In this document: piece by piece, positions 17,308 through 25,080 of the stretch
Layout of the letters: each line of letters begins with the position of its first letter
Numbering within the stretch: the first letter of the stretch is position 1
From: Vreelandella populi
Lineage (GTDB): Bacteria > Pseudomonadota > Gammaproteobacteria > Pseudomonadales > Halomonadaceae
Direction: 5' to 3'
DNA: 64,000 bases
Assembly: GCF_003989825.1 (NCBI RefSeq)
Contig: NZ_RZHE01000003.1
Coordinates: 124,001 to 188,000 of the forward strand
Position numbers and translations under genes: made by a program
The notes under the pieces: generated by a model
Database searches by the model: none
The model's input: only the letters and a program-made list of their open reading frames with translations
Told to the model about the DNA's origin: nothing

Positions 17308-18362
17308 GACGCTTCTCCGGTGCAGTTAATAACCAATGGAATCAGTAAACGAAATTCGGTGTGTCCGGGTCGTGAGTCGCATTCGATCAATCCTTGATGC
17401 TGGTGCAAAATCGACTGGGCGATGGAAAGCCCCAGCCCGCTGCCTTCGGCGCGCCCTGACACCATGGGGTAGAAAAGCGTTTCTTTAAGCTCTTCCGGGA
17501 TGCCGGGGCCGTTATCAATCACGCCCACCTCGCTTACCAGACGGTGACGCTCAGCGCCCAGCGTGAACTGGCGCCGGGCACGGGTGCGCAGCATCAGCTC
17601 AGGCGCGGGGGTCTCGGCATCGCTCATGGCCTGTACGGCGTTGCGGGCCACGTTGAGTACGGCCTGGATCATCTGCGATTCATCACCGGAAAGATCCGGC
17701 AGGCTGGGGTCGTAATCACGACTAACAGTGATGCCCGGATGCTCAGCAATCAGCAGCGCCCTTACTCGCTCCAGCACTTTATGAATATTCACCGGTGCAT
17801 GCTTGACGATGCGATTAGGTCCAAGCATCGAGTCCACCAGATCCCGCAGGCGGTCGACCTCTTCAATAATGATATGGGTGAACTCACGCAGCGCCGGGTC
17901 TGCCAGGTCGCGCTCCAGAAGCTGGGCGGCGCCCCGAATTCCGCCTAGCGGATTTTTCACTTCATGGGCAAGGCCCCGGGCCAGCACCTTGATGGTCTCC
18001 TGACGCGTGGTCAGCGCCTCCTCGCGAGAAATCTGCATCAAGCGATCGCGGGGTTCCACTTCCAGCAGCAGCTCATTTTCCGACAAGGGCGTTACGGTGT
18101 AATCCACCGTCAGCGCTTCGCCGTTGACCGGAGTAATACGCGCCTCGCGCTGGGTGTAAGGGTGAAAGGCATCCCGCGCCTTAGCCAATACCTGATCGAT
18201 ACTTTCGTCACCGCCCAGCAGAGTATCCAGGTTGATTCCCTCTACGCGGCTAAAGCTTACCGCCAGCAGCGCTTCGGCGGCCGGGTTCATCCAGCGTACG
18301 CGGAGCTCACCGTCCAGCAGCAGTACTGCCATGGTGAGATGTTCTAGTAAACGCTGATACAT
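17304..18362 (-). CDS. ntrB: nitrogen sensor histidine kinase/phosphatase NR(II)
   Basis: Cytosolic two-component kinase, 352 residues. It phosphorylates or dephosphorylates NtrC in response to PII. A PAS domain (about 1-110) is followed by the H-box LARGLAHEVKNPLGG, then N- and G-boxes (VARNAVQAM, DNGPGIP, GSGLGLS). The start chosen is the ATG at 18362, giving MYQRLLEHLTMAVLLLD, which aligns with the usual NtrB N-terminus and has AGGA 8 bp upstream. Longer in-frame starts at 18398 and 18455 lack a ribosome-binding site. Operon with ntrC (4-nt overlap); glnA lies upstream with its own terminator and an NtrC dyad between. Confidence 0.94.
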   Translation of the reverse strand: MYQRLLEHLTMAVLLLDGELRVRWMNPAAEALLAVSFSRVEGINLDTLLGGDESIDQVLAKARDAFHPYTQREARITPVNGEALTVDYTVTPLSENELLLEVEPRDRLMQISREEALTTRQETIKVLARGLAHEVKNPLGGIRGAAQLLERDLADPALREFTHIIIEEVDRLRDLVDSMLGPNRIVKHAPVNIHKVLERVRALLIAEHPGITVSRDYDPSLPDLSGDESQMIQAVLNVARNAVQAMSDAETPAPELMLRTRARRQFTLGAERHRLVSEVGVIDNGPGIPEELKETLFYPMVSGRAEGSGLGLSIAQSILHQHQGLIECDSRPGHTEFRLLIPLVINCTGEAS

Positions 18363-18525
18363 GACGTGTCCTGAAGCATCGCTCGTGAAATCATTCATCG
18401 TTATAGGGAAATTGCAAAAAGCGCGCCAAGTCGGCTCACTATTGCCTACCTGCACGGCTTATGGGCAGTTGTGGGTATGGCGCGAGCTTTTTTAGCGCAG
18501 CACATGATCAGCTACTTTTTGTCAA

Positions 18526-18542
18526 TGCACTATTTTAGTGCA
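18526..18542 (-). promoter_or_regulatory. NtrC-type dyad upstream of ntrBC
   Basis: TGCACTATTTTAGTGCA, a perfect 17-bp palindrome matching the NtrC consensus TGCACCAAAATGGTGCA at 12 positions including both TGCAC/GTGCA ends. It lies 164 bp upstream of ntrB, downstream of the glnA terminator, so it probably autoregulates ntrBC as in enteric glnL. Confidence 0.65.
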
Positions 18543-18589
18543 TTAAGCCTGATTAAGGGGCACGTTACTCACCGGTTCAGTGCAATAAA

Positions 18590-18613
18590 AAAACCCCGCC
18601 GAGGCGGGGTTTT
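18590..18613 (-). terminator. rho-independent terminator of glnA
   Basis: AAAACCCCGC/GCGGGGTTTT stem with CGAG loop followed on the minus strand by T7. It sits just after the glnA stop, separating glnA from ntrBC while possibly allowing some readthrough. Confidence 0.88.
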
Positions 18614-18631
18614 AGCGCTATCACCAAGTGA

Positions 18632-20038
18632 TTAGCAGCTGTAGTACATATCAAACTCGATGGGGTGCGTGGTCATACGAATACGCTCCACTTCTTCCAT
18701 CTTGAGTTCGATATAGGCATCGATCATGTCGTCGGTGAACACGCCACCTTCGGTCAGGAACGCACGATCAGCGTCGAGTGCTTCCAGCGCCTGATCCAGG
18801 CTGTTGGCCACAGTCGGTACGGACTTGCCTTCTTCCGGCGGCAGGTCGTACAGGTTCTTGTCCATGGCATCGCCAGGATGGATCTTGTTCTTGATACCGT
18901 CGATACCGGCCATCAGCAGGGCAGCAAACGCCAGGTACGGGTTGGCTGTCGGATCAGGGAAGCGAGTCTCAACGCGCTTGCCTTTCGGGCTTGCCGTGTA
19001 AGGAATACGGATAGAGGCCGAACGGTTGCGGGCGCTGTAGGCCAGCATGACCGGCGCTTCGAAACCCGGTACCAAACGCTTGTACGAGTTGGTAGAAGCG
19101 TTGGTGAAGGCGTTCAGGGCGCGCGCGTGCTTGATCACACCGCCAATGTAGTAAAGCGCCATTTCAGAAAGGCCTGCGTACTCGTCACCGGCAAACTGGT
19201 TCTGACCATCTTTCCAGAACGACTGGTGTACGTGCATACCTGAACCATTGTCACCCACCAGCGGCTTGGGCATGAAGGTCGCGGTTTTGCCGTAAGCGTG
19301 GGCCACGTTGTGGATCACGTACTTCATTTCCTGAACTTCGTCGGCTTTCTTCACCAGCGTGTTGAACTTGACGCCGATTTCGTTCTGACCGGCGTTCGCC
19401 ACTTCGTGGTGGTGAACTTCTACGGTCTGACCGATCGCTTCCAGAGTGTTACACATTGCACCACGGATATCGTGGAAGCTATCCACCGGCGGAACCGGGA
19501 AGTAGCCACCCTTGACGCGTGGGCGGTGGCCCAGGTTACCACCTTCGACGCGGCTGTCAGTTGCCCAAGCGCCTTCGTCGGAAGAAATTTTGTACATGGA
19601 GCCCTGGATGTCGGACTTCCAGTGCACTTCGTCAAAGATGAAGAACTCAGGCTCCGGGCCGAAGAAGGCGGTGTCGCCCAGGCCGGTAGATTCCAGGTAC
19701 GCCTCAGCGCGCTTGGCGATGGAGCGCGGGTCACGGTCATAGCCCTGCATGGTGGCAGGCTCGATGATATCGCAACGCAAAATCAGGGTAGCGTCTTCGG
19801 TGAAGGGGTCGAGGAACGCGGTGCCGTCTTCCGGACGCAGAATCATGTCGGATTCATTGATGCCTTTCCAGCCCTCGATAGAAGAGCCATCAAACATCTG
19901 GCCATTCTCAAAGAACTCTTCGTTTACATCGCGGGCAGGCACGGTGACGTGCTGCTCTTTACCACGAGTATCGGTGAAACGCAGGTCCACCCACTTAACA
20001 TCATGTTCTTCAATTAGCGCGAGAGTCTTGGCTGACAT
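18632..20038 (-). CDS. glnA: glutamine synthetase, type I (GSI-beta)
   Basis: Dodecameric ATP-dependent enzyme joining ammonia to glutamate, 468 residues, the expected length. Conserved blocks: [10 protein letters not shown] near residue 50, [11 protein letters not shown] (metal-binding Glu), [24 protein letters not shown] (His/Glu site), and [20 protein letters not shown] (ATP/glutamate loop). The adenylylation tyrosine is in NLYDLPPEE (about Tyr397), so GlnE control is expected. The promoter region upstream contains a sigma54 element and two NtrC dyads. It heads the glnA-ntrB-ntrC cluster. Confidence 0.97.
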   Translation of the reverse strand: MSAKTLALIEEHDVKWVDLRFTDTRGKEQHVTVPARDVNEEFFENGQMFDGSSIEGWKGINESDMILRPEDGTAFLDPFTEDATLILRCDIIEPATMQGYDRDPRSIAKRAEAYLESTGLGDTAFFGPEPEFFIFDEVHWKSDIQGSMYKISSDEGAWATDSRVEGGNLGHRPRVKGGYFPVPPVDSFHDIRGAMCNTLEAIGQTVEVHHHEVANAGQNEIGVKFNTLVKKADEVQEMKYVIHNVAHAYGKTATFMPKPLVGDNGSGMHVHQSFWKDGQNQFAGDEYAGLSEMALYYIGGVIKHARALNAFTNASTNSYKRLVPGFEAPVMLAYSARNRSASIRIPYTASPKGKRVETRFPDPTANPYLAFAALLMAGIDGIKNKIHPGDAMDKNLYDLPPEEGKSVPTVANSLDQALEALDADRAFLTEGGVFTDDMIDAYIELKMEEVERIRMTTHPIEFDMYYSC

Positions 20039-20276
20039 TGTGTCCTCCGGTATGAGCGTGGCTTAAAGCGTAAAACAGTAAGCTATCGATAAAAGTGTTA
20101 TTAGACAAACTAGTCATTCGACAAATAACGAGCCAGAGGGCGCGCTTGTCATTGTTGTTCGCTCAACGATTGCCTGCTTTGGGTAACAAATCGTCCAGCG
20201 ATCATTTCAAACCGGCTATCGTTGTAGCACGCCGCAAGGCATCTGCCTACGACCCACTAGCCGCTGACCAATACAA

Positions 20277-20292
20277 TGCAGAGAGCATGCCA
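20277..20292 (-). promoter_or_regulatory. sigma54 (RpoN) promoter of glnA
   Basis: On the minus strand TGGCATGCTCTCTGCA, against the consensus TGGCACG-N4-TTGCA: both invariant elements (GG and GC) are present with exact spacing. This predicts a transcription start near 20266 and a leader of about 228 nt. A GCACCA half-site at 20298-20303 next to it resembles the weak governor sites of enteric glnAp2. Confidence 0.75.
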
Positions 20293-20422
20293 ACTTTGCA
20301 CCAACTTGTCCTGTCTCAAAAATAAGTCATTGTTTAGAAAAAAATAAAAATTAACTGACTATGCCTCTCCATGTAGCATAGCGTTGAACAATTAAGTTTT
20401 GGCTACCTGATGAGCGTAGTTT

Positions 20423-20439
20423 TGAACCAAAAAAGTGCA
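20423..20439 (-). promoter_or_regulatory. NtrC binding site 1 of the glnA enhancer
   Basis: Minus strand TGCACTTTTTTGGTTCA, close to the 17-bp NtrC dyad TGCACCAAAATGGTGCA. Its centre is about 165 bp upstream of the predicted start site and 31 bp (three helical turns) from the second site. Confidence 0.65.
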
Positions 20440-20453
20440 ATAATTAATTTTTA

Positions 20454-20470
20454 TGGTTAATTTTGGTGCA
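20454..20470 (-). promoter_or_regulatory. NtrC binding site 2 of the glnA enhancer
   Basis: Minus strand TGCACCAAAATTAACCA: the left arm and spacer are identical to the NtrC consensus, the right arm is degenerate. The centre-to-centre distance of 31 bp from site 1 copies the E. coli glnA enhancer, where the pair favours NtrC oligomerisation. Confidence 0.65.
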
Positions 20471-20480
20471 AAGCCTGGAT

Positions 20481-21509
20481 TTAAGCTTTTAAGCGTTTTC
20501 CAAACAGCATGGCGCCAATGGTAGTGGTGTTAGCAACCTGGTTGAGCATGATGGAACCGCTTGCGCCAACAAGGATCAGCAGCAGCATATAAGCGGCCAC
20601 CGGCAGTGAAAAAGGCGCGACAAACACGTCGGTAATTGAAAAAAACATCGGGTGAGCCAGGTAAATGCCAAATGAGTATCGATTGATATAGCGCACCCAG
20701 CCTGGCGCCGGGCAATCTTTCAGGTAACGCATGGCAACCAGTGTAAAAAGCACAAATAGCGGAATGACCCACACTTCCTTGGAAGAAAACTGCAGCCAGC
20801 CGGCAATGCTTGCCATGATCAGCAGACACACCCAAAGCCCAAGCCACACCGGATGAGAAAGATAGCGCATCCACACTGGCTGCTCGGGCGTCTGGGTCAC
20901 CGACTCAAAGGGATAGTAGCGCACCAGTACCAGCGCCAGAAGGAACAGGTAAATCCAACCCAGAGGGGCAATCCACAGCAGATACCCTGGCAGTTCAACC
21001 TCAAGCCAATAGGCCGTGCCCCAGTACGCCATACTTACCAGGCAGCTAAGCCATAGCCACGGCACCGGGTTGAAGCGCCACAGCCGCCAGCGCGTAAATA
21101 GCCAATAGGCGACATAAAACTGCATGGCAATGATCAGGAAATAGCCGTGCCACCCGGCAAAGATAAAGTACTCCACCGCGTTGGCGATAAAACTCACCGG
21201 CTGCCCGATCATGCCTAAACGCGCCCACTCCGCCGTCGAGTAGATAAAGCCATACACCAGATACGGCAGCATGACGTACTTCACCCGCTGGGCTAAAAAG
21301 CCGGGCGGTACCGCCTTGTCATAGCGCATGGCGAACACGAACACCGAGATAAACAGAAAGATCGGCGTACCCAGCACCAGCGGCAAACGCATCAGGTCGG
21401 TGGCCAGGTTATCCACATGCTGATTGACGTGGTCCAACAGGTGAAACAAAAAAACGGCCACACAGCCGTAAGCACGCAACCAGTAAATTTCTTCTATTCT
21501 TTTATGCAT
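20481..21509 (-). CDS. acyltransferase 3 family membrane protein
   Basis: Multi-spanning O-acyltransferase, 342 residues, with about ten hydrophobic helices. The family N-terminus is visible as RIEEIYWLRAYGCVAVFLFH, where the Arg and the later His (FHLLDHV) are the conserved catalytic-type residues. Such proteins acetylate or succinylate extracellular or lipid-linked sugars. The start is the ATG at 21509, with GGAG upstream; the frame is open to 21581 without a better site. It ends about 440 bp upstream of glnA, leaving room for the glnA enhancer. It is divergent from the exported esterase. Confidence 0.83.
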   Translation of the reverse strand: MHKRIEEIYWLRAYGCVAVFLFHLLDHVNQHVDNLATDLMRLPLVLGTPIFLFISVFVFAMRYDKAVPPGFLAQRVKYVMLPYLVYGFIYSTAEWARLGMIGQPVSFIANAVEYFIFAGWHGYFLIIAMQFYVAYWLFTRWRLWRFNPVPWLWLSCLVSMAYWGTAYWLEVELPGYLLWIAPLGWIYLFLLALVLVRYYPFESVTQTPEQPVWMRYLSHPVWLGLWVCLLIMASIAGWLQFSSKEVWVIPLFVLFTLVAMRYLKDCPAPGWVRYINRYSFGIYLAHPMFFSITDVFVAPFSLPVAAYMLLLILVGASGSIMLNQVANTTTIGAMLFGKRLKA

Positions 21510-21605
21510 ACCTACTCCATGTATGCCTAACGCTGGCCTACCATGAACACGCCCGGTTACCGTGGCGTCCGACTCTATCACCTGCTAATAATTCCTGGAG
21601 GCAGT

Positions 21606-22550
21606 TTGCCACTCTCTTCATTCACTGACATATCACGATGGTCGTTACGTCCACTTATAACCAGGCTGGCCGCCCTGCTGGGCCTCTGGAGCTTCTTTAA
21701 CACAGCGATTGCCGGTGAGGTTCGATATCACACCTTTGAATCACCTACGCTTGGCCACGCCTACCCCTACACCGTTTATTTACCCGACAATTATGACGCT
21801 GAGGCGAGCTCGCCATACCCCGTCGTTTATTTACTCCACGGCTCCTTCGGTAATGAGCGCGACTGGGCGGCCAAGGGCAACCTTGCCCAAACCGCCGACC
21901 GGCTGATTCGAGCGGGGCATATTCCGCCTGCGGTATTCATCATGCCCGGCAGCCGCAGCTGGTGGATAGACGGTCACAATGAAGCAGGCCGCAGCGCCTT
22001 TTTCAATGACCTAATTCCGCATGTAGAAGCGCATTACCAGGTAGGGTCAACGCGTGCGCTACGTGGTGTGGGCGGGCTTTCGGCCGGGGGTTTTGGGGCG
22101 CTTAACTTTGCCCTGGAAAAACCCGAGATGTTTGGTGCCGTGGCCGCCTTGAGCCCGGCAAGCTATGTCCCCTACCCGCCGCCTAACTCATCTGCCCACC
22201 GTCACCCCTCCTTTCTAGATGAGCAAGGTAATTTTGATACTGCCCTATGGGATGCGCGCAACTACCCTGCTTACCTTGAAGAGTATCGTATTAACGTAAC
22301 GCCCCGCCCCAGCGCCGAAGAAAGCGATATTCCGCCGGTGCCCCTTTACATTAGCGCAGGACGCAGCGATGTGTATGACGCCGAGTTTCACGCCCGCCAG
22401 CTACGCCAAGCCATGGAGCGCATTCAGCCCAACGACGTACGCCTGGACCTCTACCCCGGCGGACACACCTGGCGCGTATGGCGAGCAAGCCTTCCGGCGG
22501 CCTTAACCTTTATGTTTCAGCATATTGGCGACAAATCCACTAGCCAATAA
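21606..22550 (+). CDS. exported esterase (esterase D/enterochelin-esterase-like alpha/beta-hydrolase)
   Basis: Secreted or periplasmic serine esterase. Core motifs: PVVYLLHGSFGNERDW (oxyanion region), GVGGLSAGGFGALNFAL (nucleophile Ser in GLSAGG), SAGRSDVYD (acid) and YPGGHTWRVWR (His). I place the start at the TTG at 21606, because GGAGG lies 5 bp upstream and the next residues form a signal peptide (RPLITRLAALLGLWSFFNTAIAG). The first ATG in frame is at 21543 but has no ribosome-binding site and would precede the signal by 21 residues. The protein is 314 residues from the TTG. The substrate is unknown; an O-acyl ester made by the divergent acyltransferase is a possibility only by position. 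Confidence 0.8.
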   Translation: MPLSSFTDISRWSLRPLITRLAALLGLWSFFNTAIAGEVRYHTFESPTLGHAYPYTVYLPDNYDAEASSPYPVVYLLHGSFGNERDWAAKGNLAQTADRLIRAGHIPPAVFIMPGSRSWWIDGHNEAGRSAFFNDLIPHVEAHYQVGSTRALRGVGGLSAGGFGALNFALEKPEMFGAVAALSPASYVPYPPPNSSAHRHPSFLDEQGNFDTALWDARNYPAYLEEYRINVTPRPSAEESDIPPVPLYISAGRSDVYDAEFHARQLRQAMERIQPNDVRLDLYPGGHTWRVWRASLPAALTFMFQHIGDKSTSQ

Positions 22551-22613
22551 CTGGCGAGCCCAGCAATAAGCAAACTACACTGGTTTTATGGATGAACTGA
22601 CAAGGAGAGAGCG

Positions 22614-22925
22614 ATGCATCGACATATTGAATGGGACGACCCCGGTAGCGCCAGCGTATCCAAGCTATTCGCCAACGACCATCATGACCATGCCAGGATT
22701 GGCAACGGTGATATTCTCTCGGCCCGCTACCGAGGCAAGATCGTCCGCGTTGAAGTAGAAGCCTACCGCGAGGAAGACGCCGTTAGCATTGGTAAGGTTG
22801 TCGCTATCCTCGACGCCAAAGGCAATCGCCTGAAAGGCATGGACAAGCTCGACATCGGCGACATCGTCCGCCTACCCGACGACAAGCGCGCGTTTGAGCG
22901 CCGGGAAGAAGAGAAAGACAAATAA
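22614..22925 (+). CDS. hypothetical protein, 103 residues, predicted small beta-barrel
   Basis: Not a family I recognise. The His/Asp-rich N-terminus (MHRHIEWDDPG...NDHHDHARIG) leads into alternating beta-strand-like segments (GDILSARYRGKIVRVEVEAY, SIGKVVAILDAKGN, DIGDIVRLPDD) and a charged tail of Glu/Lys/Arg. This pattern suggests a small SH3- or OB-like barrel. AAGGAGAG is well placed and a good terminator follows, so it is a genuine single gene. The His/Asp cluster could bind metal; that is conjecture. Confidence 0.65.
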   Translation: MHRHIEWDDPGSASVSKLFANDHHDHARIGNGDILSARYRGKIVRVEVEAYREEDAVSIGKVVAILDAKGNRLKGMDKLDIGDIVRLPDDKRAFERREEEKDK

Positions 22926-22954
22926 ACCAATCTGGACCCGTTCTTTCTTCCATA

Positions 22955-22980
22955 AAAAGAGCCTCAATCGAGGCTCTTTT
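22955..22980 (+). terminator. rho-independent terminator
   Basis: AAAAGAGCCTC-AATC-GAGGCTCTTTT, 11-bp stem ending in T4, 30 nt after the hypothetical gene at 22614. It marks the left border of the mobile-element scar. Confidence 0.88.
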
Positions 22981-23095
22981 GCTTGGTGGTTAATGACTGA
23001 TTTTATTTGATGCCGGCACTAGAACCTAAACCTAGTGTGTCGAAGCAACCTAAAGGCCAGCACACGCTGCCTTTTATCCAGCCTCGGCACCTTCA

Positions 23096-23185
23096 AAGTA
23101 GCGCGGCGTAAGCGTTAGCGCACCCGCGAAAGCACCGCACAGCGGTGCCGAGTGCATATAATTTAATCAAATACAGCTGCCTGGG
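23096..23185. repeat. 90-bp direct repeat, copy 1
   Basis: Begins AAGTAGCGCGGCGTAAGCG and ends ATACAGCTGCCTGGG. It contains a hairpin GCACCGC-ACA-GCGGTGC. The second copy begins 186 bp later with only a handful of differences. The final 15 bases match the left arm of a type I-F CRISPR repeat. A flanking CTCGGCACC/GGTGCCGAG inverted pair surrounds the left half of this copy. Confidence 0.8.
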
Positions 23186-23222
23186 GCAGTACACCTTCAG
23201 TGGCCCTTCCATTGGTGGTGAC

Positions 23223-23250
23223 TTTCTAAACTGCCTAGACGGCAGAGCAT
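23223..23250 (-). CRISPR. solitary degenerate type I-F CRISPR repeat
   Basis: On the minus strand 28 nt matching the type I-F consensus at 22 positions, from the core CTGCCGTCTAGGCAG (consensus CTGCCGTATAGGCAG) through to the closing AGAAA. The stem arms CTGCC/GGCAG are intact. Similar partial cores (AGCTGCCTGGG) lie at 23176 and 23363, but spacing is not the regular 60 bp, so this is a remnant rather than a working array. It is in the same orientation as the broken cas1 at 25.6 kb. Confidence 0.5.
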
Positions 23251-23281
23251 ACGTCACCTTCACTAAAACTAGGCACACGCC

Positions 23282-23372
23282 AAGTAGCGCGGCGTAAGCG
23301 TCAGCGCACCCGCGAAAGCACCGCACAGCGGTGCCAAATGCACATAATTTAAATAAAATACAGCTGCCTGGG
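23282..23372. repeat. 90-bp direct repeat, copy 2
   Basis: Near-identical to copy 1 (same start, same GCACCGC/GCGGTGC hairpin, one extra A in the AT-rich part). It ends AGCTGCCTGGGCGGC, immediately before the phage G-gene fragment. The copies could have arisen by duplication or by repeated insertion of one small element. Confidence 0.8.
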
Positions 23373-23383
23373 CGGCTAACTCC

Positions 23384-23647
23384 CCGGTTACAGAAAAACG
23401 CAAAGGCCATGACCGCGTACTGGAAGGCGAAAGCAAAGAGCTGGCCAAGCAGTTCAGCTACAGCCCTTCTAGTGACAGCGTCGAATGGGGGAGCTTGATG
23501 GTCTACGCGGCTATGCAGAACTACGGGGGTACCAAAGCTGAGTTCTCGCATTTGTGGGGTGATATACCAGGGCGTGAATTCATCGGTCTGAATGATGACG
23601 ATGAAGACGAGGTGCTGGGTATCCTCGCCGACCATTTGGGCGGCTGA
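23384..23647 (+). pseudogene. phage virion morphogenesis protein (Mu gpG-like), 3' fragment
   Basis: Frame ending at the TGA at 23645-23647. The readable C-terminal part includes KGHDRVLEGESKELAKQFSY, VEWGSLMVYAAMQNYGGTKA, SHLWGDIPGREFIGL and DDEDEVLGILADHL. The YAAxxxYGG...LWGDIPxRxFxGL series is the signature of the Mu gpG/P2 gpS tail-completion family. The N-terminal half and start codon are missing; the left edge abuts repeat copy 2. No ribosome-binding site is seen, so it is not expected to be expressed. Confidence 0.75.
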
Positions 23648-23833
23648 CCTGCAACCGCCAGAAAGGCCCTGTGAGCGGCGCAAAGCACCTACCCGCTACG
23701 TTGCCTTGCATTTGCTCAGCAAGGCGCGTTAGACCCGCGTTAGATTCAGCGGAATCGATAGCCTAGATACAACGACAGCATGTATTTCATTATGATAGGT
23801 ACCAAACCCACTACCTACATAAAGGCAGGATTC

Positions 23834-24685
23834 ATGATTTTGTATAAATACTTAACCTACGAAGTCGGTTACTCAATACTAGAGAATAATTCGATCGCTT
23901 TTAGTAGTCCTGAATCGTTCAATGATCCGTTCGAGAGTGAAGCTGCTTGCTCATTCTTTCCAGGTAAAGCAAAAATAAATCTGAGTACTCAAAAAAAAAT
24001 TCGCGATGCAGCAGTGCAGCAATTTAAAAAATCTTATGGAGTTCTTTCGCTAACACGCCAACCTCTTAATCCGCTTATGTGGTCGCATTACGCTGGTGAA
24101 CACACAGGAATGGTAATAGGAATAGATGTTTCTGAGGAGTGTTTCACCAGTGAAATCGAAAACACCATACCAGTTCAGTTTGGGAATGTAATTTATACCC
24201 ATACAAAACCTTCCAACTTATTTCTAGACACTCTTTCTGAGAAGCTCAATATAACTCAATCCTTTAGTTTTGATCGAGATCATATCGAAACTTACCAAAG
24301 AGCGTTTCTTTATAAAGCTTCATGCTGGTCATATGAAGAAGAAGTCAGGATTGTTAAATCCATACCGCTACCACTAAACCCTGAAAAATTCATAACATTA
24401 AAAAGCGGAAACTTTAAAATAATAAACGCTTTCAGTAGATGCAACCTGATTGACCTACCGCTTTTTTTAATGCCAAAGGGAGTGATTAAGGAGGTCTATA
24501 TTGGACTCCGTTCTGGAATACACGATGCTGAGTATAACGCCGAGCTATCGCTAGAAATTGTAAATACAATTCGATCATCACAACCCCAAACAGCTATTTT
24601 CGGCTGTAAAATAAAAGAGAATACCTGGGAGCTAGATAGATTTGACCTAGAGAAAGAAGCACTAAGACAACTAGGAGAGACTTAA
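23834..24685 (+). CDS. DUF2971 protein, AT-rich cargo gene in a Mu-like remnant
   Basis: 283-residue cytoplasmic protein of the DUF2971 family, function unknown. The family start is clear: ILYKYLTYEVGYSILENN, then SSPESFNDPFE. The conserved centre is LSLTRQPLNPLMWSHYAGEHTGMVIGID, and further right KASCWSYEEEVRIV. The start is the ATG at 23834 with AGGA upstream; the earlier in-frame ATG at 23780 has none. Base composition is visibly AT-rich compared with everything around it, so it was acquired separately. It is intact while the phage genes on either side (G and I) are broken. A moron or host-interaction role is inference only. Confidence 0.85.
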   Translation: MILYKYLTYEVGYSILENNSIAFSSPESFNDPFESEAACSFFPGKAKINLSTQKKIRDAAVQQFKKSYGVLSLTRQPLNPLMWSHYAGEHTGMVIGIDVSEECFTSEIENTIPVQFGNVIYTHTKPSNLFLDTLSEKLNITQSFSFDRDHIETYQRAFLYKASCWSYEEEVRIVKSIPLPLNPEKFITLKSGNFKIINAFSRCNLIDLPLFLMPKGVIKEVYIGLRSGIHDAEYNAELSLEIVNTIRSSQPQTAIFGCKIKENTWELDRFDLEKEALRQLGET

Positions 24686-24744
24686 CCGATTTTTCCTAAA
24701 GCGCTTTAAATCCACGCCCCACCCTAAGCCCCCGATCATGGGGC

Positions 24745-25080
24745 ATGAAAACACACAGCCTTCACACCAAGCCCCGCGTTGCCGTTTGCGCCCTCAGCGT
24801 GCAAGCCACCAACGACAAAACGCGCCTGATGCCGTCCGGTACGTTCCATGCTCCGCCTGGGGCTGCTGAAGGCACCAGCCCCTGGCATCTTTCTGCCGAG
24901 CAAGCCCAAGCGATTATCCGTCTGGCCGCTGCGCGCAGTCCCGACATCGCTACCGACTACGAACACTAAACCCTCGACGCCGAGCAGAACGGCAAGCCTG
25001 CACCCGCCGCTAGCTGGGTCGACCCTCGCTCGCTTGAATGGCGCGATGACGGACTGTATGGCGCTATCGCTTGGCGGTGA
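24745..25080 (+). pseudogene. Mu gpI-like prophage protease/scaffold gene, truncated with an internal stop
   Basis: From the ATG at 24745: a frame with RVAVCALSVQATNDKTRLMPSGTF, LSAEQAQAIIRLAAARSPDI and then TDYEH, interrupted by TAA at 24967-24969. It continues in the same frame TLDAEQNGKPAPAASWVDP, LEWRDDGLYGAIAW and a stop at 25078. The pattern QxLPAGxF...IDYEHQTLxAExNGxPAPAAGW...LEW is that of Mu-like I proteases. The rest of the gene is missing where it meets the cas1 fragment. The order G then I is the Mu order. Nonfunctional. Confidence 0.8.

Noticed and set aside
23171-23382. A functional CRISPR array
   Set aside because: Only one near-complete I-F repeat; the other two cores are partial and at spacings of 54 and 133 bp instead of about 60. 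No set of equal spacers.
23093-23683. 196-residue minus-strand frame through the scar region
   Set aside because: It is antisense to both direct repeats and the phage G fragment; its internal protein repeat (FKLCAFGTAVRCF/LIKLYALGTAVRCF type) simply mirrors the 90-bp DNA repeat.
23834-24685. DUF2971 as half of a toxin-antitoxin pair
   Set aside because: No small partner gene with a start and ribosome-binding site lies on either side; neighbours are phage fragments.
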